NCBI RefSeq assembly: GCF_000214355.1
Contig: NC_015577.1
Location: 2,781,389-2,845,388 of the forward strand
DNA: 64,000 nucleotides
DNA from: Leadbettera azotonutricia ZAS-9
GTDB lineage: Bacteria; Spirochaetota; Spirochaetia; Treponematales; Breznakiellaceae
Direction: 5' to 3'
Shown in pieces: positions 7,589-16,607 of the stretch. Below the pieces are notes generated by a model. That model was not told the origin of the DNA. It did not search any database and saw only the letters and a program-made list of their open reading frames with translations. The translations under genes and the position numbers were made by a program. Numbering within the stretch: position 1 is the stretch's first letter; each line of letters begins with the position of its first letter.

Positions 7589-8731
7589 TTATTTGGGATT
7601 GACCGTGGTCTTGTATGCGTTAGAGAGCTTGCCGCCCTTGTTGACGATTTCGAGAATAGCAGCGCCCTTGATGGGGTCGCGGTTGGCGTCAAAGCGGATA
7701 TTTCCGGTAACATAGGGGCCGTTGATCCTTGCCATAGCGGCTTTTACCGCAGCGGTGTCGAAGCTTCCGGCTGCCTTGATTCCATCGGCGACCAGCATCA
7801 GAGTATCGTAGCCGAGGGCCGCGAACTGGGAAGCGGGGTTATGGAACTTGGCCTCGAAAGCCTGCACAAAAGCCACACCCTTGGGGTCGGTAGTATCGGA
7901 GGCAAAACCTGCTGACCAGAAACCATTGAGTACTTCGTCGCCAGCGTTATCGATAAGACCGTCCCATCCGTCACCGCCCAGGAGAGCGCAGTTAACGCCC
8001 TGGGCCCTGAGCTGCTTGGCGATCAGGGAAACATCGTTGTAATAGTTGGGGAGGTACACTACATCGGGGTTTGCTGCCCTGATGCGAGTGATCTGGGCGT
8101 TAAAGTCCACGTCACCAGTCTGATAGGCTTCATCGGCCACGATCTGGCCCTTGTCGGCCAGGAACTGCTTCCGGAACGCATCGGCAAGACCGGTATTATA
8201 ATCGGCGCCCGCATCGTAAAGAATGGCAGCCCGGCGGCTTCCCAAAGTATCATAGGCAAAATCTGCGCCTACTACACCCTGGAAGGGGTCGATAAAGCAA
8301 GCACGGAAAATATAATCCCCGGCCTTGGTAACATCGGTGTTGGTAGCAGAAGGCGAAATCAGGATGACTTTGGCCTGCTGAGCCAGGGAAGTCATGGACA
8401 TGGTGGCCCCGGAAGTACTGGAACCAAGAACAAAGGAAACCTTATCCCTGGTAGCAAGCTTGGTGAAGGCATTTACCGATTTTTCGGCATTTCCTTCGTC
8501 ATCTTCGGCGATAAGGGCCAATTTCTTGCCCAAAAGGCCGCCTGCAGCGTTGATCTGCTCGATAGCCAGGAGAGCACCGTCTCTGGACTGGGTACCGTAG
8601 AAGGCCACACTGCCTGAAAGGGGAAATACCGCGCCGATAGTCACGGTATCGCTGGACTGACTACCACCGCCTGCAAAAGCCAGAGAGGCCGCACAACAGA
8701 GCGCCAAAAACACTAAACTTAATTTTTTCAT
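7589..8731 (-). CDS. livJ: Branched-chain amino acid ABC transporter substrate-binding protein
   Basis: 380 aa periplasmic binding protein of the LivJ/LivK (type I fold) family. It has a signal peptide (MKKLSLVFLALCCAASLAFA); no lipobox Cys is at the cleavage point (AFAGGGSQS), so export is by signal peptidase I. Family marks are IGAVFPLSGSVAFYGTQSRDGALLAIEQINAAGG and VSFVLGSSTSGATMSMTSLAQQAKV. Strong Shine-Dalgarno AAGGAGGG. First gene of livJHMGF; it captures the solute and delivers it to LivHM. Confidence 0.92.
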   Translation of the reverse strand: MKKLSLVFLALCCAASLAFAGGGSQSSDTVTIGAVFPLSGSVAFYGTQSRDGALLAIEQINAAGGLLGKKLALIAEDDEGNAEKSVNAFTKLATRDKVSFVLGSSTSGATMSMTSLAQQAKVILISPSATNTDVTKAGDYIFRACFIDPFQGVVGADFAYDTLGSRRAAILYDAGADYNTGLADAFRKQFLADKGQIVADEAYQTGDVDFNAQITRIRAANPDVVYLPNYYNDVSLIAKQLRAQGVNCALLGGDGWDGLIDNAGDEVLNGFWSAGFASDTTDPKGVAFVQAFEAKFHNPASQFAALGYDTLMLVADGIKAAGSFDTAAVKAAMARINGPYVTGNIRFDANRDPIKGAAILEIVNKGGKLSNAYKTTVNPK

Positions 8732-8770
8732 CTTTTCCCTCCTTATTGAAAAAAGCTGAATTCAAAGAGA

Positions 8771-8799
8771 ATATTAGCGTAAATTGACGAGAGTGTCCA
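8771..8799 (-). promoter_or_regulatory. Predicted promoter of the liv operon
   Basis: On the minus strand TGGACA (8799..8794), a 17-bp spacer, then TAATAT (8776..8771), about 40 bases before the livJ ATG. The rest of 8732-8894 holds the AAACAAC/GTTGTTT inverted repeat (8878-8893) just after the kinase stop, which may be a weak terminator; nothing else is evident there. Confidence 0.5.
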
Positions 8800-8894
8800 G
8801 CATTACGGGACGGTACTGCCGGCCGGTACAGGAGCACCCTGTAGCAACAGCAGCGGTCTTCCCCTTTATCCGGCCTGAAACAACTGGTTGTTTT

Positions 8895-11345
8895 CTATTT
8901 AAGATACTGCCTCAGGGTAGATATCACTTCTTCCAGATCCAGAGGCTTACCCACATGGCCATTCATGCCCGCTTCGAGGCACTTCTCCACATCTTCACGG
9001 AACACATTGGCAGTCATGGCAATTATTGGAATCTGTGGAACCTGCTTTGCAGCAGAGCTTTTTTCCAACTCTCTTATTTTCCTTGTTGCCTCATAGCCGT
9101 CCATTTCGGGCATTTGAACATCCATGAAAATCATGTCGTATTTCCCGGGGTTTTCCGTAAAGAGCTTTACCGCCTGGACGCCATTCTCGGCGCAATCTAT
9201 GGCAATCCTGGTTGGTTCAAGGAGGGAGAGGACAATTTCGCGGTTGATATCTACATCTTCTGCCAGAAGTATAGTACTGCCTCCAAAGGCGCCCTCATCC
9301 TTCTCCGCTTCAGCTTCGCCCCCCTGACCTTCAAGCTGGATTACCTTTTCGTCCTTTCCCTTCTCGAGAACTGCGGTAAAGATAAAAGAAGCTCCTTTGC
9401 CCAGCTCTGACTCTACCCAGATATTCCCGCCCATCATCTCCACAATGCGTTTGGAAATCGCCAACCCGAGGCCCGTGCCGCCGTACTTGCGGGAAGTGCT
9501 GGAATCGGCCTGTTCAAAAGACGAGAAAAGCCTGCCCTTCTGTTCAGGACTCAGGCCAATACCCGAATCGATAACACTCACCTTAACAGTATAAGTACTC
9601 GATATAACAGCATTACTAACCGTATTACTGTCAGCAATATCATTGCTTTTACCATCAGAACCGGGCGCCAAATCCGCTTCCAGTCTGATAGATCCACCCT
9701 CGGGTGTAAACTTGACCGCATTGGACAACAGATTTGCAATTACCTGTGCCAAACGCTGATCGTCGCCTTTGAGCATTGCCGGTATAGAGTCGTCTATACG
9801 GACAGAAAGGTTCTGGTGTTTTTCTTCAACCTTGAAGTTGATGACATTCACCGTTTTTTGGACCATTTTTTCAAAATTGAAGTTGGCAAAGGAAAGAGCA
9901 AACTTATTGGCTTCTATCTTGGACATATCAAGTATATCATTGATAACACCCAAAAGGTGGGTGGAAGCATCTTCTATCTTTTTAAGGCAGTATTCCTTCT
10001 TTTCTATATCGTCTGAACCTTTGGCAATGGCGGTCATGCCTATAATGGCGTTCATGGGGGTACGCATTTCATGGCTCATATTGGAGAGGAAGTCGGTCTT
10101 GGCCTGGCTCGCCCTTATGGCTTGTTCCCGTGCGGCATCCCGCTCTTTTTCGCGAATATCCCGCGTGATAGCCCCTGCAACAACACTCGACAGGGTACTT
10201 AAAAGCTGACGATCGCTTTCAGTCCAGACACGGGACTTAAAACATTCTTCAATACTAAGGAGGGCCCACATCTTCCCGTCAATATATAAAGGCGCCCAGA
10301 TAAAGGCTTTGACATCAACGATCTTCATTATCTGCCAGTCTTTATCAGCATTGGTATCATTGCAGTAAACCGTAGGAATAACGTCGGGCTGTTCTTTGGG
10401 GAAAGTACTATGAATAAGATCGTTAAGCCCTGTCTTTGCAGGATCGGTAAACACTGCGTCGGTTCCGCACCAGAGGTAAACAGGCCGACTGATATCAGAA
10501 TCGGCATCGGGAACCCCTACGAGTATACGGGTAACGCCCATGAATTCCCCGGCAATGCGCAGAGCCTCGTTGATAAGCGCGGTACTGTCCCTGGCGGAAA
10601 TAAAGTTGCGGGAAAGGACAGACATAAGTTCCTGCTGTTCAAAGCGTTTTGCGTAAACCGCTTCTTTTTTCTTATAAATAAAAAAACTCAAAAAACCGGA
10701 GCTTATGACGAAAACAATTGATAATACGAGCAGGATTGAAAGTATCATTATCCTGTTCTGCACATCGATCACCTGCTCATCAGAAACATCCACCCCTGAA
10801 AAAGCAACAACCTCGCCTGTTTCGCCAAAGATAGGCGCATAGGCGGTGAGGAGGCTTTCCCAGCCCTGGGCATAAGTGCCAAGGCCTGTACTAACAGCAG
10901 TGCGATGTTTGATAACCCATTCTATGGCGTCTTCCATGGGCCAGGGTTCGGACGCAAGGTCCACCTTGGTTTTGGGATCCACGTCATTATCAACAATATA
11001 TAAGGCTGAAGAACCATCAGGGCTAAGGCGGAAATAATAGGCGTAGAGTATGTGGGATTCTTTACTGAATGCAATGAGCCGCTGCTTGACAAGGCCATAG
11101 ATAGGCTTTTCCATATCCTTGACGGTTACCAATTCATTTAACTCATCAGCAGTAATAAGGGAAGCAACACTACGGGCTGACGCGAGAAGGCGTTCATCAA
11201 TGCTTTCGGAAAGATATGTTGAAATATAATTGATCAGTACATTGGTATAAATAGAAATAACAAGAACCAATACAGCGGCGACGGAGAAAAGAAACACCGC
11301 CAGGTTATTAAAAACAACAGCCTTTAGTTTTTTGGATTGATTCAT
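8895..11345 (-). CDS. Membrane hybrid sensor histidine kinase (HisKA-HATPase-REC)
   Basis: 816 aa. TM1 is about residues 15-38 and TM2 about 199-224, enclosing a ~160-residue extracytoplasmic sensor of dCache-like look (LYAYYFRLSPDG, LTAYAPIFGETGEVVAFSGVDVS). A GAF-like region spans ~250-395, followed by a short coiled coil. The HisKA phosphoacceptor is in SNMSHEMRTPMNAI (His ~425), ATPase boxes include SNAVKFTPEGG, DSGIGLSPE and GGTGLGLAIS, and the C-terminal receiver has its Asp ~742 in MDVQMPEMDG. No output domain, so the phosphoryl group must be passed on or the receiver self-regulates. The ligand is unknown. No clear Shine-Dalgarno. Confidence 0.9.
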   Translation of the reverse strand: MNQSKKLKAVVFNNLAVFLFSVAAVLVLVISIYTNVLINYISTYLSESIDERLLASARSVASLITADELNELVTVKDMEKPIYGLVKQRLIAFSKESHILYAYYFRLSPDGSSALYIVDNDVDPKTKVDLASEPWPMEDAIEWVIKHRTAVSTGLGTYAQGWESLLTAYAPIFGETGEVVAFSGVDVSDEQVIDVQNRIMILSILLVLSIVFVISSGFLSFFIYKKKEAVYAKRFEQQELMSVLSRNFISARDSTALINEALRIAGEFMGVTRILVGVPDADSDISRPVYLWCGTDAVFTDPAKTGLNDLIHSTFPKEQPDVIPTVYCNDTNADKDWQIMKIVDVKAFIWAPLYIDGKMWALLSIEECFKSRVWTESDRQLLSTLSSVVAGAITRDIREKERDAAREQAIRASQAKTDFLSNMSHEMRTPMNAIIGMTAIAKGSDDIEKKEYCLKKIEDASTHLLGVINDILDMSKIEANKFALSFANFNFEKMVQKTVNVINFKVEEKHQNLSVRIDDSIPAMLKGDDQRLAQVIANLLSNAVKFTPEGGSIRLEADLAPGSDGKSNDIADSNTVSNAVISSTYTVKVSVIDSGIGLSPEQKGRLFSSFEQADSSTSRKYGGTGLGLAISKRIVEMMGGNIWVESELGKGASFIFTAVLEKGKDEKVIQLEGQGGEAEAEKDEGAFGGSTILLAEDVDINREIVLSLLEPTRIAIDCAENGVQAVKLFTENPGKYDMIFMDVQMPEMDGYEATRKIRELEKSSAAKQVPQIPIIAMTANVFREDVEKCLEAGMNGHVGKPLDLEEVISTLRQYLK

Positions 11346-11356
11346 TTCTCACACCA

Positions 11357-11374
11357 CTGCTGCATACACAGCAG
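11357..11374 (-). promoter_or_regulatory. Small hairpin just before the kinase start
   Basis: CTGCTG (11357-11362) pairs with CAGCAG (11369-11374) across a 6-base loop. It lies between the pgk-tpi terminator and the kinase ATG at 11345, in the position where it could mask or expose the weak ribosome site. Confidence 0.3.
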
Positions 11375-11380
11375 GCGAAC

Positions 11381-11416
11381 AAAAAAAACAATGGAGCCCT
11401 GTATAAACAGGGCCCC
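11381..11416 (-). terminator. Rho-independent terminator after pgk-tpi
   Basis: On the minus strand a 9-bp stem (GGGGCCCTG/CAGGGCTCC, one G-U pair) with a TTTATA loop is followed by ATTG and eight T. It lies 12 bases after the pgk-tpi stop codon. Confidence 0.85.
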
Positions 11417-11427
11417 TATGAGTATCA

Positions 11428-13434
11428 TTAGCTGAACTTCGCTATGGGCGCAAAGGTCTCTTCTTTGAGGGCAGCGCCGCCCACAAGGGCGCCGTCTATG
11501 TCTTCCTTGGCCATAAGCTGGGCCGCGTTCTCTGCCTTAACCGATCCGCCATACTGAATGACTATCTGTTTTGCAGCCTGGGCCCCGTAAAGCTTGGCGA
11601 TCACGCTGCGTATGTAGGCGTGAATGGCTTCGGCATCATCAGGAGTTGCGGTCTTGCCGGTACCGATGGCCCATACAGGCTCGTAGGCAATGGTGATCTT
11701 TGAAAGTTCCTCGGGGGTAACACCGGCGAGGCCCTTTTCAGTCTGGCGTTTGCACACCGCTTCGGCCTTTCCCTTCTCTCTTTCTTCGAGAAGCTCGCCA
11801 ACGCAGAGTATGACTTCAAAACCGTGCTTCAGGGCCAGCTTTACCTTCTTGTTGATAAGGGTGTCGTCTTCCTTGTAAATGTGCCGCCTCTCGCTGTGGC
11901 CCAGAATGATGGCGTCGACGCCGAGATCCTTAAGCTGGAGTACGGATACTTCGCCCGTATGGGCGCCTTGTTCTTCGGGGGCGCAGTTCTGGGCGCCCAG
12001 CAAGATGTTGGTACCTTTGACAATTGCGCCCACTGTTTCGAGGGCGGTAAAAGTCGGGGCCACCAGGTACTTGTGCTTCCCGGGCTTGAGGGCTTTTACC
12101 AGGGCTTTGGCAAGGGCCGCCGCTTCGGCGCGGGTCTTGTGCATTTTCCAGTTTCCGGCGATGAAGTAATCCCGGGAACGGGTAACTTCGATGCCGGGAA
12201 GTTTTTTGCCTTCCAGGAGTTCGAGGGAAGCGCCGCCGCCTGTGGACACATGGCTCATCTTGGAGGCAAGGCCGAATTTGTTGACCGCCGCCACCGAGTC
12301 ACCGCCGCCTACAACAGTGATAGCACCGCGGGCTGTGGCTTCCGCCACAAGTTTGGCAACCGCTTCGGTTCCCTTAGCAAAGGCGTCGAATTCAAAAACC
12401 CCTACAGGGCCGTTCCACACTATAGTCTTGGCCTTGGAAAGAACTTCCTTGTACTTGGCAATGGTCTTGGGACCCACGTCAAGGCCCATGAGCTTCGCCG
12501 GGAGGTTTACATTATCCACCGCTACAGGTTCTGCTGCGGCGTCGAATTTATCGGCCCCGACATGATCCACGGGCAGCACTATTTCTGCGCCCACTTTCTT
12601 GGCGGTTTCGAGGATCTTTTTGGCAGTGTCTATCTGATCATCTTCGACAAGGGACTTGCCGATCTTTTTGCCCTGGGCCTTGAGGAAGGTATAGGCCATG
12701 CCTCCGCCTATGACGAGTGCCGAGGCATTCTTGAGGAGGGATTCCAGAACCGCGATTTTGGACGACACCTTTGCGCCGCCGATTATGGCCACCAGGGGTT
12801 TCACAGGGTTGGTAACAATGGGTTCAAGGTAGTTCACTTCTTTTTCCATGAGGAAGCCCGCCACTGAAACCGGTACGAACTTGGCAATGGAAGCGGTGGA
12901 AGCGTGATCCCTGTGGGCAGTGCCGAAGGCATCGTTCACAAAAATATCGCCGTATTCGGCAAGGGCCTTGGCGAGCTTGTCCCGCTGTGCATCATCTTTG
13001 GAAGTTTCTTCCTTATGGAAGCGGGTGTTTTCGAGCATGATGATGGTGCCGGGCTTCTGGGAGTCGATGAGGGCCTTCTTGCCGTAGCAGCTATCCTCGC
13101 CTGCGAAGACCACGGGCAGTTTGAGCTTCTTCGACAAATAGGCGGCCACAGGCGCCATGCGGTGCTTGCCCTTGATGTACTTGTCGAGGTCAAAGGTCTT
13201 GCCGTCTTTTTCGGCCTTGCCCTTGGCTTTTTCGGCGTCCTTGGAAGGATCCCCCAAATGGCTCATGAGGGTAAGGGTTTTGACGCCCTGGCCCAGAATG
13301 TACTTGATAGTGGGAATAGCCGCCGTGATGCGGGTATCGTCCTGTACGACCCCGTCCTTCATGGGGACATTGAAGTCCACCCGCATGATAACCCGCTTGC
13401 CTTTAAGGTCTACGGTTTTTACTGTCTTAATCAT
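11428..13434 (-). CDS. pgk-tpiA: Bifunctional phosphoglycerate kinase / triose-phosphate isomerase fusion
   Basis: 668 aa in one uninterrupted frame. Residues 1 to ~417 are a complete Pgk: RVDFNVPMKDG, SHLGDP, LENTRFHKEE, GGAKVSSK, WNGPVGVFE and the C-terminal nucleotide loop VGGGDSVAAV. Residues ~422-668 are a complete TIM: NWKMHK (Asn ~428, Lys ~430), GHSERR (His ~513), AYEPVWAIGTGKTAT (Glu ~585) and QYGGSVKAENA. The linker is a few residues (EVTRSRDYF). It thus carries out two glycolytic steps, isomerising triose phosphates and making ATP from 1,3-bisphosphoglycerate. A similar fusion is known from Thermotoga. Preceded by AGAGG; gap lies just upstream with its own terminator. Confidence 0.95.
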   Translation of the reverse strand: MIKTVKTVDLKGKRVIMRVDFNVPMKDGVVQDDTRITAAIPTIKYILGQGVKTLTLMSHLGDPSKDAEKAKGKAEKDGKTFDLDKYIKGKHRMAPVAAYLSKKLKLPVVFAGEDSCYGKKALIDSQKPGTIIMLENTRFHKEETSKDDAQRDKLAKALAEYGDIFVNDAFGTAHRDHASTASIAKFVPVSVAGFLMEKEVNYLEPIVTNPVKPLVAIIGGAKVSSKIAVLESLLKNASALVIGGGMAYTFLKAQGKKIGKSLVEDDQIDTAKKILETAKKVGAEIVLPVDHVGADKFDAAAEPVAVDNVNLPAKLMGLDVGPKTIAKYKEVLSKAKTIVWNGPVGVFEFDAFAKGTEAVAKLVAEATARGAITVVGGGDSVAAVNKFGLASKMSHVSTGGGASLELLEGKKLPGIEVTRSRDYFIAGNWKMHKTRAEAAALAKALVKALKPGKHKYLVAPTFTALETVGAIVKGTNILLGAQNCAPEEQGAHTGEVSVLQLKDLGVDAIILGHSERRHIYKEDDTLINKKVKLALKHGFEVILCVGELLEEREKGKAEAVCKRQTEKGLAGVTPEELSKITIAYEPVWAIGTGKTATPDDAEAIHAYIRSVIAKLYGAQAAKQIVIQYGGSVKAENAAQLMAKEDIDGALVGGAALKEETFAPIAKFS

Positions 13435-13458
13435 TTTATACCTCTGTAAATTGAATAG

Positions 13459-13500
13459 AAAAAAAGCCCCGGCCCCCAGAACGGGACACGGAGCCTTTTT
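13459..13500 (-). terminator. Rho-independent terminator after gap
   Basis: On the minus strand AAAAAGGCTCCG (13500..13489) pairs with CGGGGCTTTTTTT (13471..13459), giving a GC-rich stem extended by A-T pairs and ending in a T-run. It sits between gap and pgk-tpi, so the latter probably has its own promoter or depends on read-through. Confidence 0.75.
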
Positions 13501-13523
13501 GTGTTTAACAACCTTTCAAATGC

Positions 13524-14597
<1,074 letters not shown>

Positions 14598-14646
14598 TTA
14601 AGACCCCCATTTAAGATATAGATTTATGATATAAATACTATACAAC

Positions 14647-16026
14647 ATGAAGAGAAAAGTAAAGACCCCGCCGCCTATAGATAGCATAGATTCCGGCGAG
14701 TGGAGCAACACGAGGCTTTTGCAGCTCATCTGGCCCCTCATCATAGATCAGATACTCATGGTCCTCATCGGCATTATTGATACCGTCATGGTAGCCTCCC
14801 TTGGCGAAGAAGCCGTAGGGGGCGTTTCCCTGGTAGATTCCATCAACGTCCTCTTTGTGAGCCTTTTTACTTCCCTCACCACCGGCGGGGCTGTAGTATG
14901 CAGCCAGTACCTGGGCCGGAAAGATCCCCAAAATGCCTCCAGTGCTGCAAAACAGCTCATCCACATCACCACCCTCTTTACCCTGTTTCTTGCCCTTCTT
15001 ATGTTCTTTGGAAGGACCTTTGTATTACGCCTCATTTATGGCCATATAGATCAGGGCATTATGAGGGAGGCGGAAACCTACTTTTTCTACACCTCCCTAA
15101 GCTACCCCTTCATAGCCCTCAACACCGCAGGGGCGGCCCTTTTCCGCAGCATGGGTAACAGCCGTATAGGCATGTGGATCTCCCTTTTGATAAATATCCT
15201 GAATTTTTTGGGGAATGCCCTTCTTATGTATGTTTTCCACATGGGGGTTGCCGGAGCCGCCATTTCCACCCTCATAAGCCGCTTTGTCTCGGCCATCGTC
15301 ATACTTGCCCTGCTGCGGAATTTGCGAGGCGCACCGGTCAACATACGGGGCTTCTTCAAAACCCGCTTCATGCCTTCCATTATCAAGAGCATGCTGAGGG
15401 TAGCGATCCCCAACGGCATAGAAGGCGCCACCTTTCAGGTGGGGAAGCTGGCCCTGGCCCGCCTCGTCTCCACCTTCGGGACCGCTGCCATAGCCGGCAA
15501 TGCAGTAGGCACTATCTTCATGACCCTGGGAAATCTCCCCGGCATGGCTGTAGCCTATGCACTGCTCACCGTGGTTGGCCAGTGCATAGGCGCAGGAGAT
15601 TATGATGGAGCCAAACGCTATACCCGTAAACTCATCATATATAGTTATATCGCGATGGGCATCTTCAACACCCTCATCCTCGTTTCCATGCCTTTGGTGT
15701 TTCACCTTTTCGCCCTCTCCTCCGAAGCCTTGGCCTACGGCAGGCTTTTCGGCATCATCTTCTGCACTGCTGCCATGCTCATCTGGATCCCCGCGTATTG
15801 CCTTCCTTATTCGTTGAGGGCGGCAGGCGACGGCAGGTACACCATGATAGCCGCCACCTTCGCCATGTGGCTCGTGCGGGTCGGGGTTGCGTATCTTTTA
15901 GCATATGCTTTCGGGGTGGGCGCGGTATGCGTGTGGATATCCATGGTCTGCGAATGGGCCGCAAGAGGAACCTGCTTTATCGTACGCTGGAGAAGCGGCA
16001 AATGGAAAGAACAGCGGGTTATCTGA
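14647..16026 (+). CDS. MATE-family multidrug/cation antiporter
   Basis: 459 aa with about 12 hydrophobic helices in two homologous halves. The first half carries [36 protein letters not shown], the MATE signature region; the second has [32 protein letters not shown]. Exports organic cations or drugs by sodium or proton exchange at the inner membrane. TACTAT at 14636-14641 lies only five bases before the ATG and there is no Shine-Dalgarno, so translation may be leaderless. The stop codon directly abuts that of the convergent HD gene. Confidence 0.88.
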   Translation: MKRKVKTPPPIDSIDSGEWSNTRLLQLIWPLIIDQILMVLIGIIDTVMVASLGEEAVGGVSLVDSINVLFVSLFTSLTTGGAVVCSQYLGRKDPQNASSAAKQLIHITTLFTLFLALLMFFGRTFVLRLIYGHIDQGIMREAETYFFYTSLSYPFIALNTAGAALFRSMGNSRIGMWISLLINILNFLGNALLMYVFHMGVAGAAISTLISRFVSAIVILALLRNLRGAPVNIRGFFKTRFMPSIIKSMLRVAIPNGIEGATFQVGKLALARLVSTFGTAAIAGNAVGTIFMTLGNLPGMAVAYALLTVVGQCIGAGDYDGAKRYTRKLIIYSYIAMGIFNTLILVSMPLVFHLFALSSEALAYGRLFGIIFCTAAMLIWIPAYCLPYSLRAAGDGRYTMIAATFAMWLVRVGVAYLLAYAFGVGAVCVWISMVCEWAARGTCFIVRWRSGKWKEQRVI

Positions 16027-16599
16027 TTACTTCCCCATGGAAGCTTTTTCCGGAATTATTGCCGAGAGGTATTTCCGCCGGGATTCCACCAGGGACTGAA
16101 GCTCCGAAAGCATGGCCTTGTCCACTTCTTCCGCAATGGGATAGATATAGCGGACGGTCTCCTCGGTATACCGGCTGATGAAATTGTAATTGATCACAAA
16201 ACCCAGGGAAATCATATTGGAGATCCTGTCAGCTACTTTCAGGATCTTGGAGTTCTTTGATCCCTTTTCGAGGATGCGGGTAAGGAACTCAGGCTTGGTC
16301 TCGTTGGGAAAGCGGGTTACTTCCAGCACCAGGCTGTACACATCGGAACTTTCAAAATCAATCTGGAGCAGATTGTTGTGGTTAAAATCGGGAATATCCT
16401 CGATAAGATCATGCACTATCGAAGCCTTAAGCAGCACCGAGTCGATGTAGCCGTAATCGATGAGAGTAGCCATGGTGTCAAGCTGATGCCGGAACATGTT
16501 GCCCCCTCCCTCACGGGTCTTGCCAATGAGGGCGGTTGCGAGCTGCATATAAGGCGCCAAATAGGTGCCATTTAGGCGCAGCATCTCTTCGGTGGTCAT
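16027..16599 (-). CDS. Small stand-alone HD protein resembling ppGpp hydrolases (Mesh1/SpoT HD domain)
   Basis: 190 aa, close to Mesh1 (~180 aa). The ligand pattern of the SpoT/Mesh1 HD domain can be followed: FRHQLDTMATLI (first His), IVHDLIEDIPD (HDxxED), and KILKVADRISNMISL (corresponding to the K(L/V)ADRxxN segment). No synthetase, TGS or ACT domain is present. It lies 8 bases downstream of valS with Shine-Dalgarno AGGGGGA, so it is co-transcribed with an aminoacyl-tRNA synthetase, which suits a role in alarmone turnover. The activity is inferred from motifs only; another nucleotide could be the substrate. Confidence 0.6.
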   Translation of the reverse strand: MTTEEMLRLNGTYLAPYMQLATALIGKTREGGGNMFRHQLDTMATLIDYGYIDSVLLKASIVHDLIEDIPDFNHNNLLQIDFESSDVYSLVLEVTRFPNETKPEFLTRILEKGSKNSKILKVADRISNMISLGFVINYNFISRYTEETVRYIYPIAEEVDKAMLSELQSLVESRRKYLSAIIPEKASMGK

Positions 16600-16607
16600 T
16601 TTTCCCC

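Noticed and set aside
7589-8731. Substrate-binding protein as a lipoprotein
   Set aside because: The cleavage region is AFAGGGSQS without Cys, so no lipid attachment is expected.
11428-13434. Two separate genes pgk and tpiA
   Set aside because: There is no stop, frameshift or internal ribosome site near the junction (residues ~418-424); the frame is continuous.
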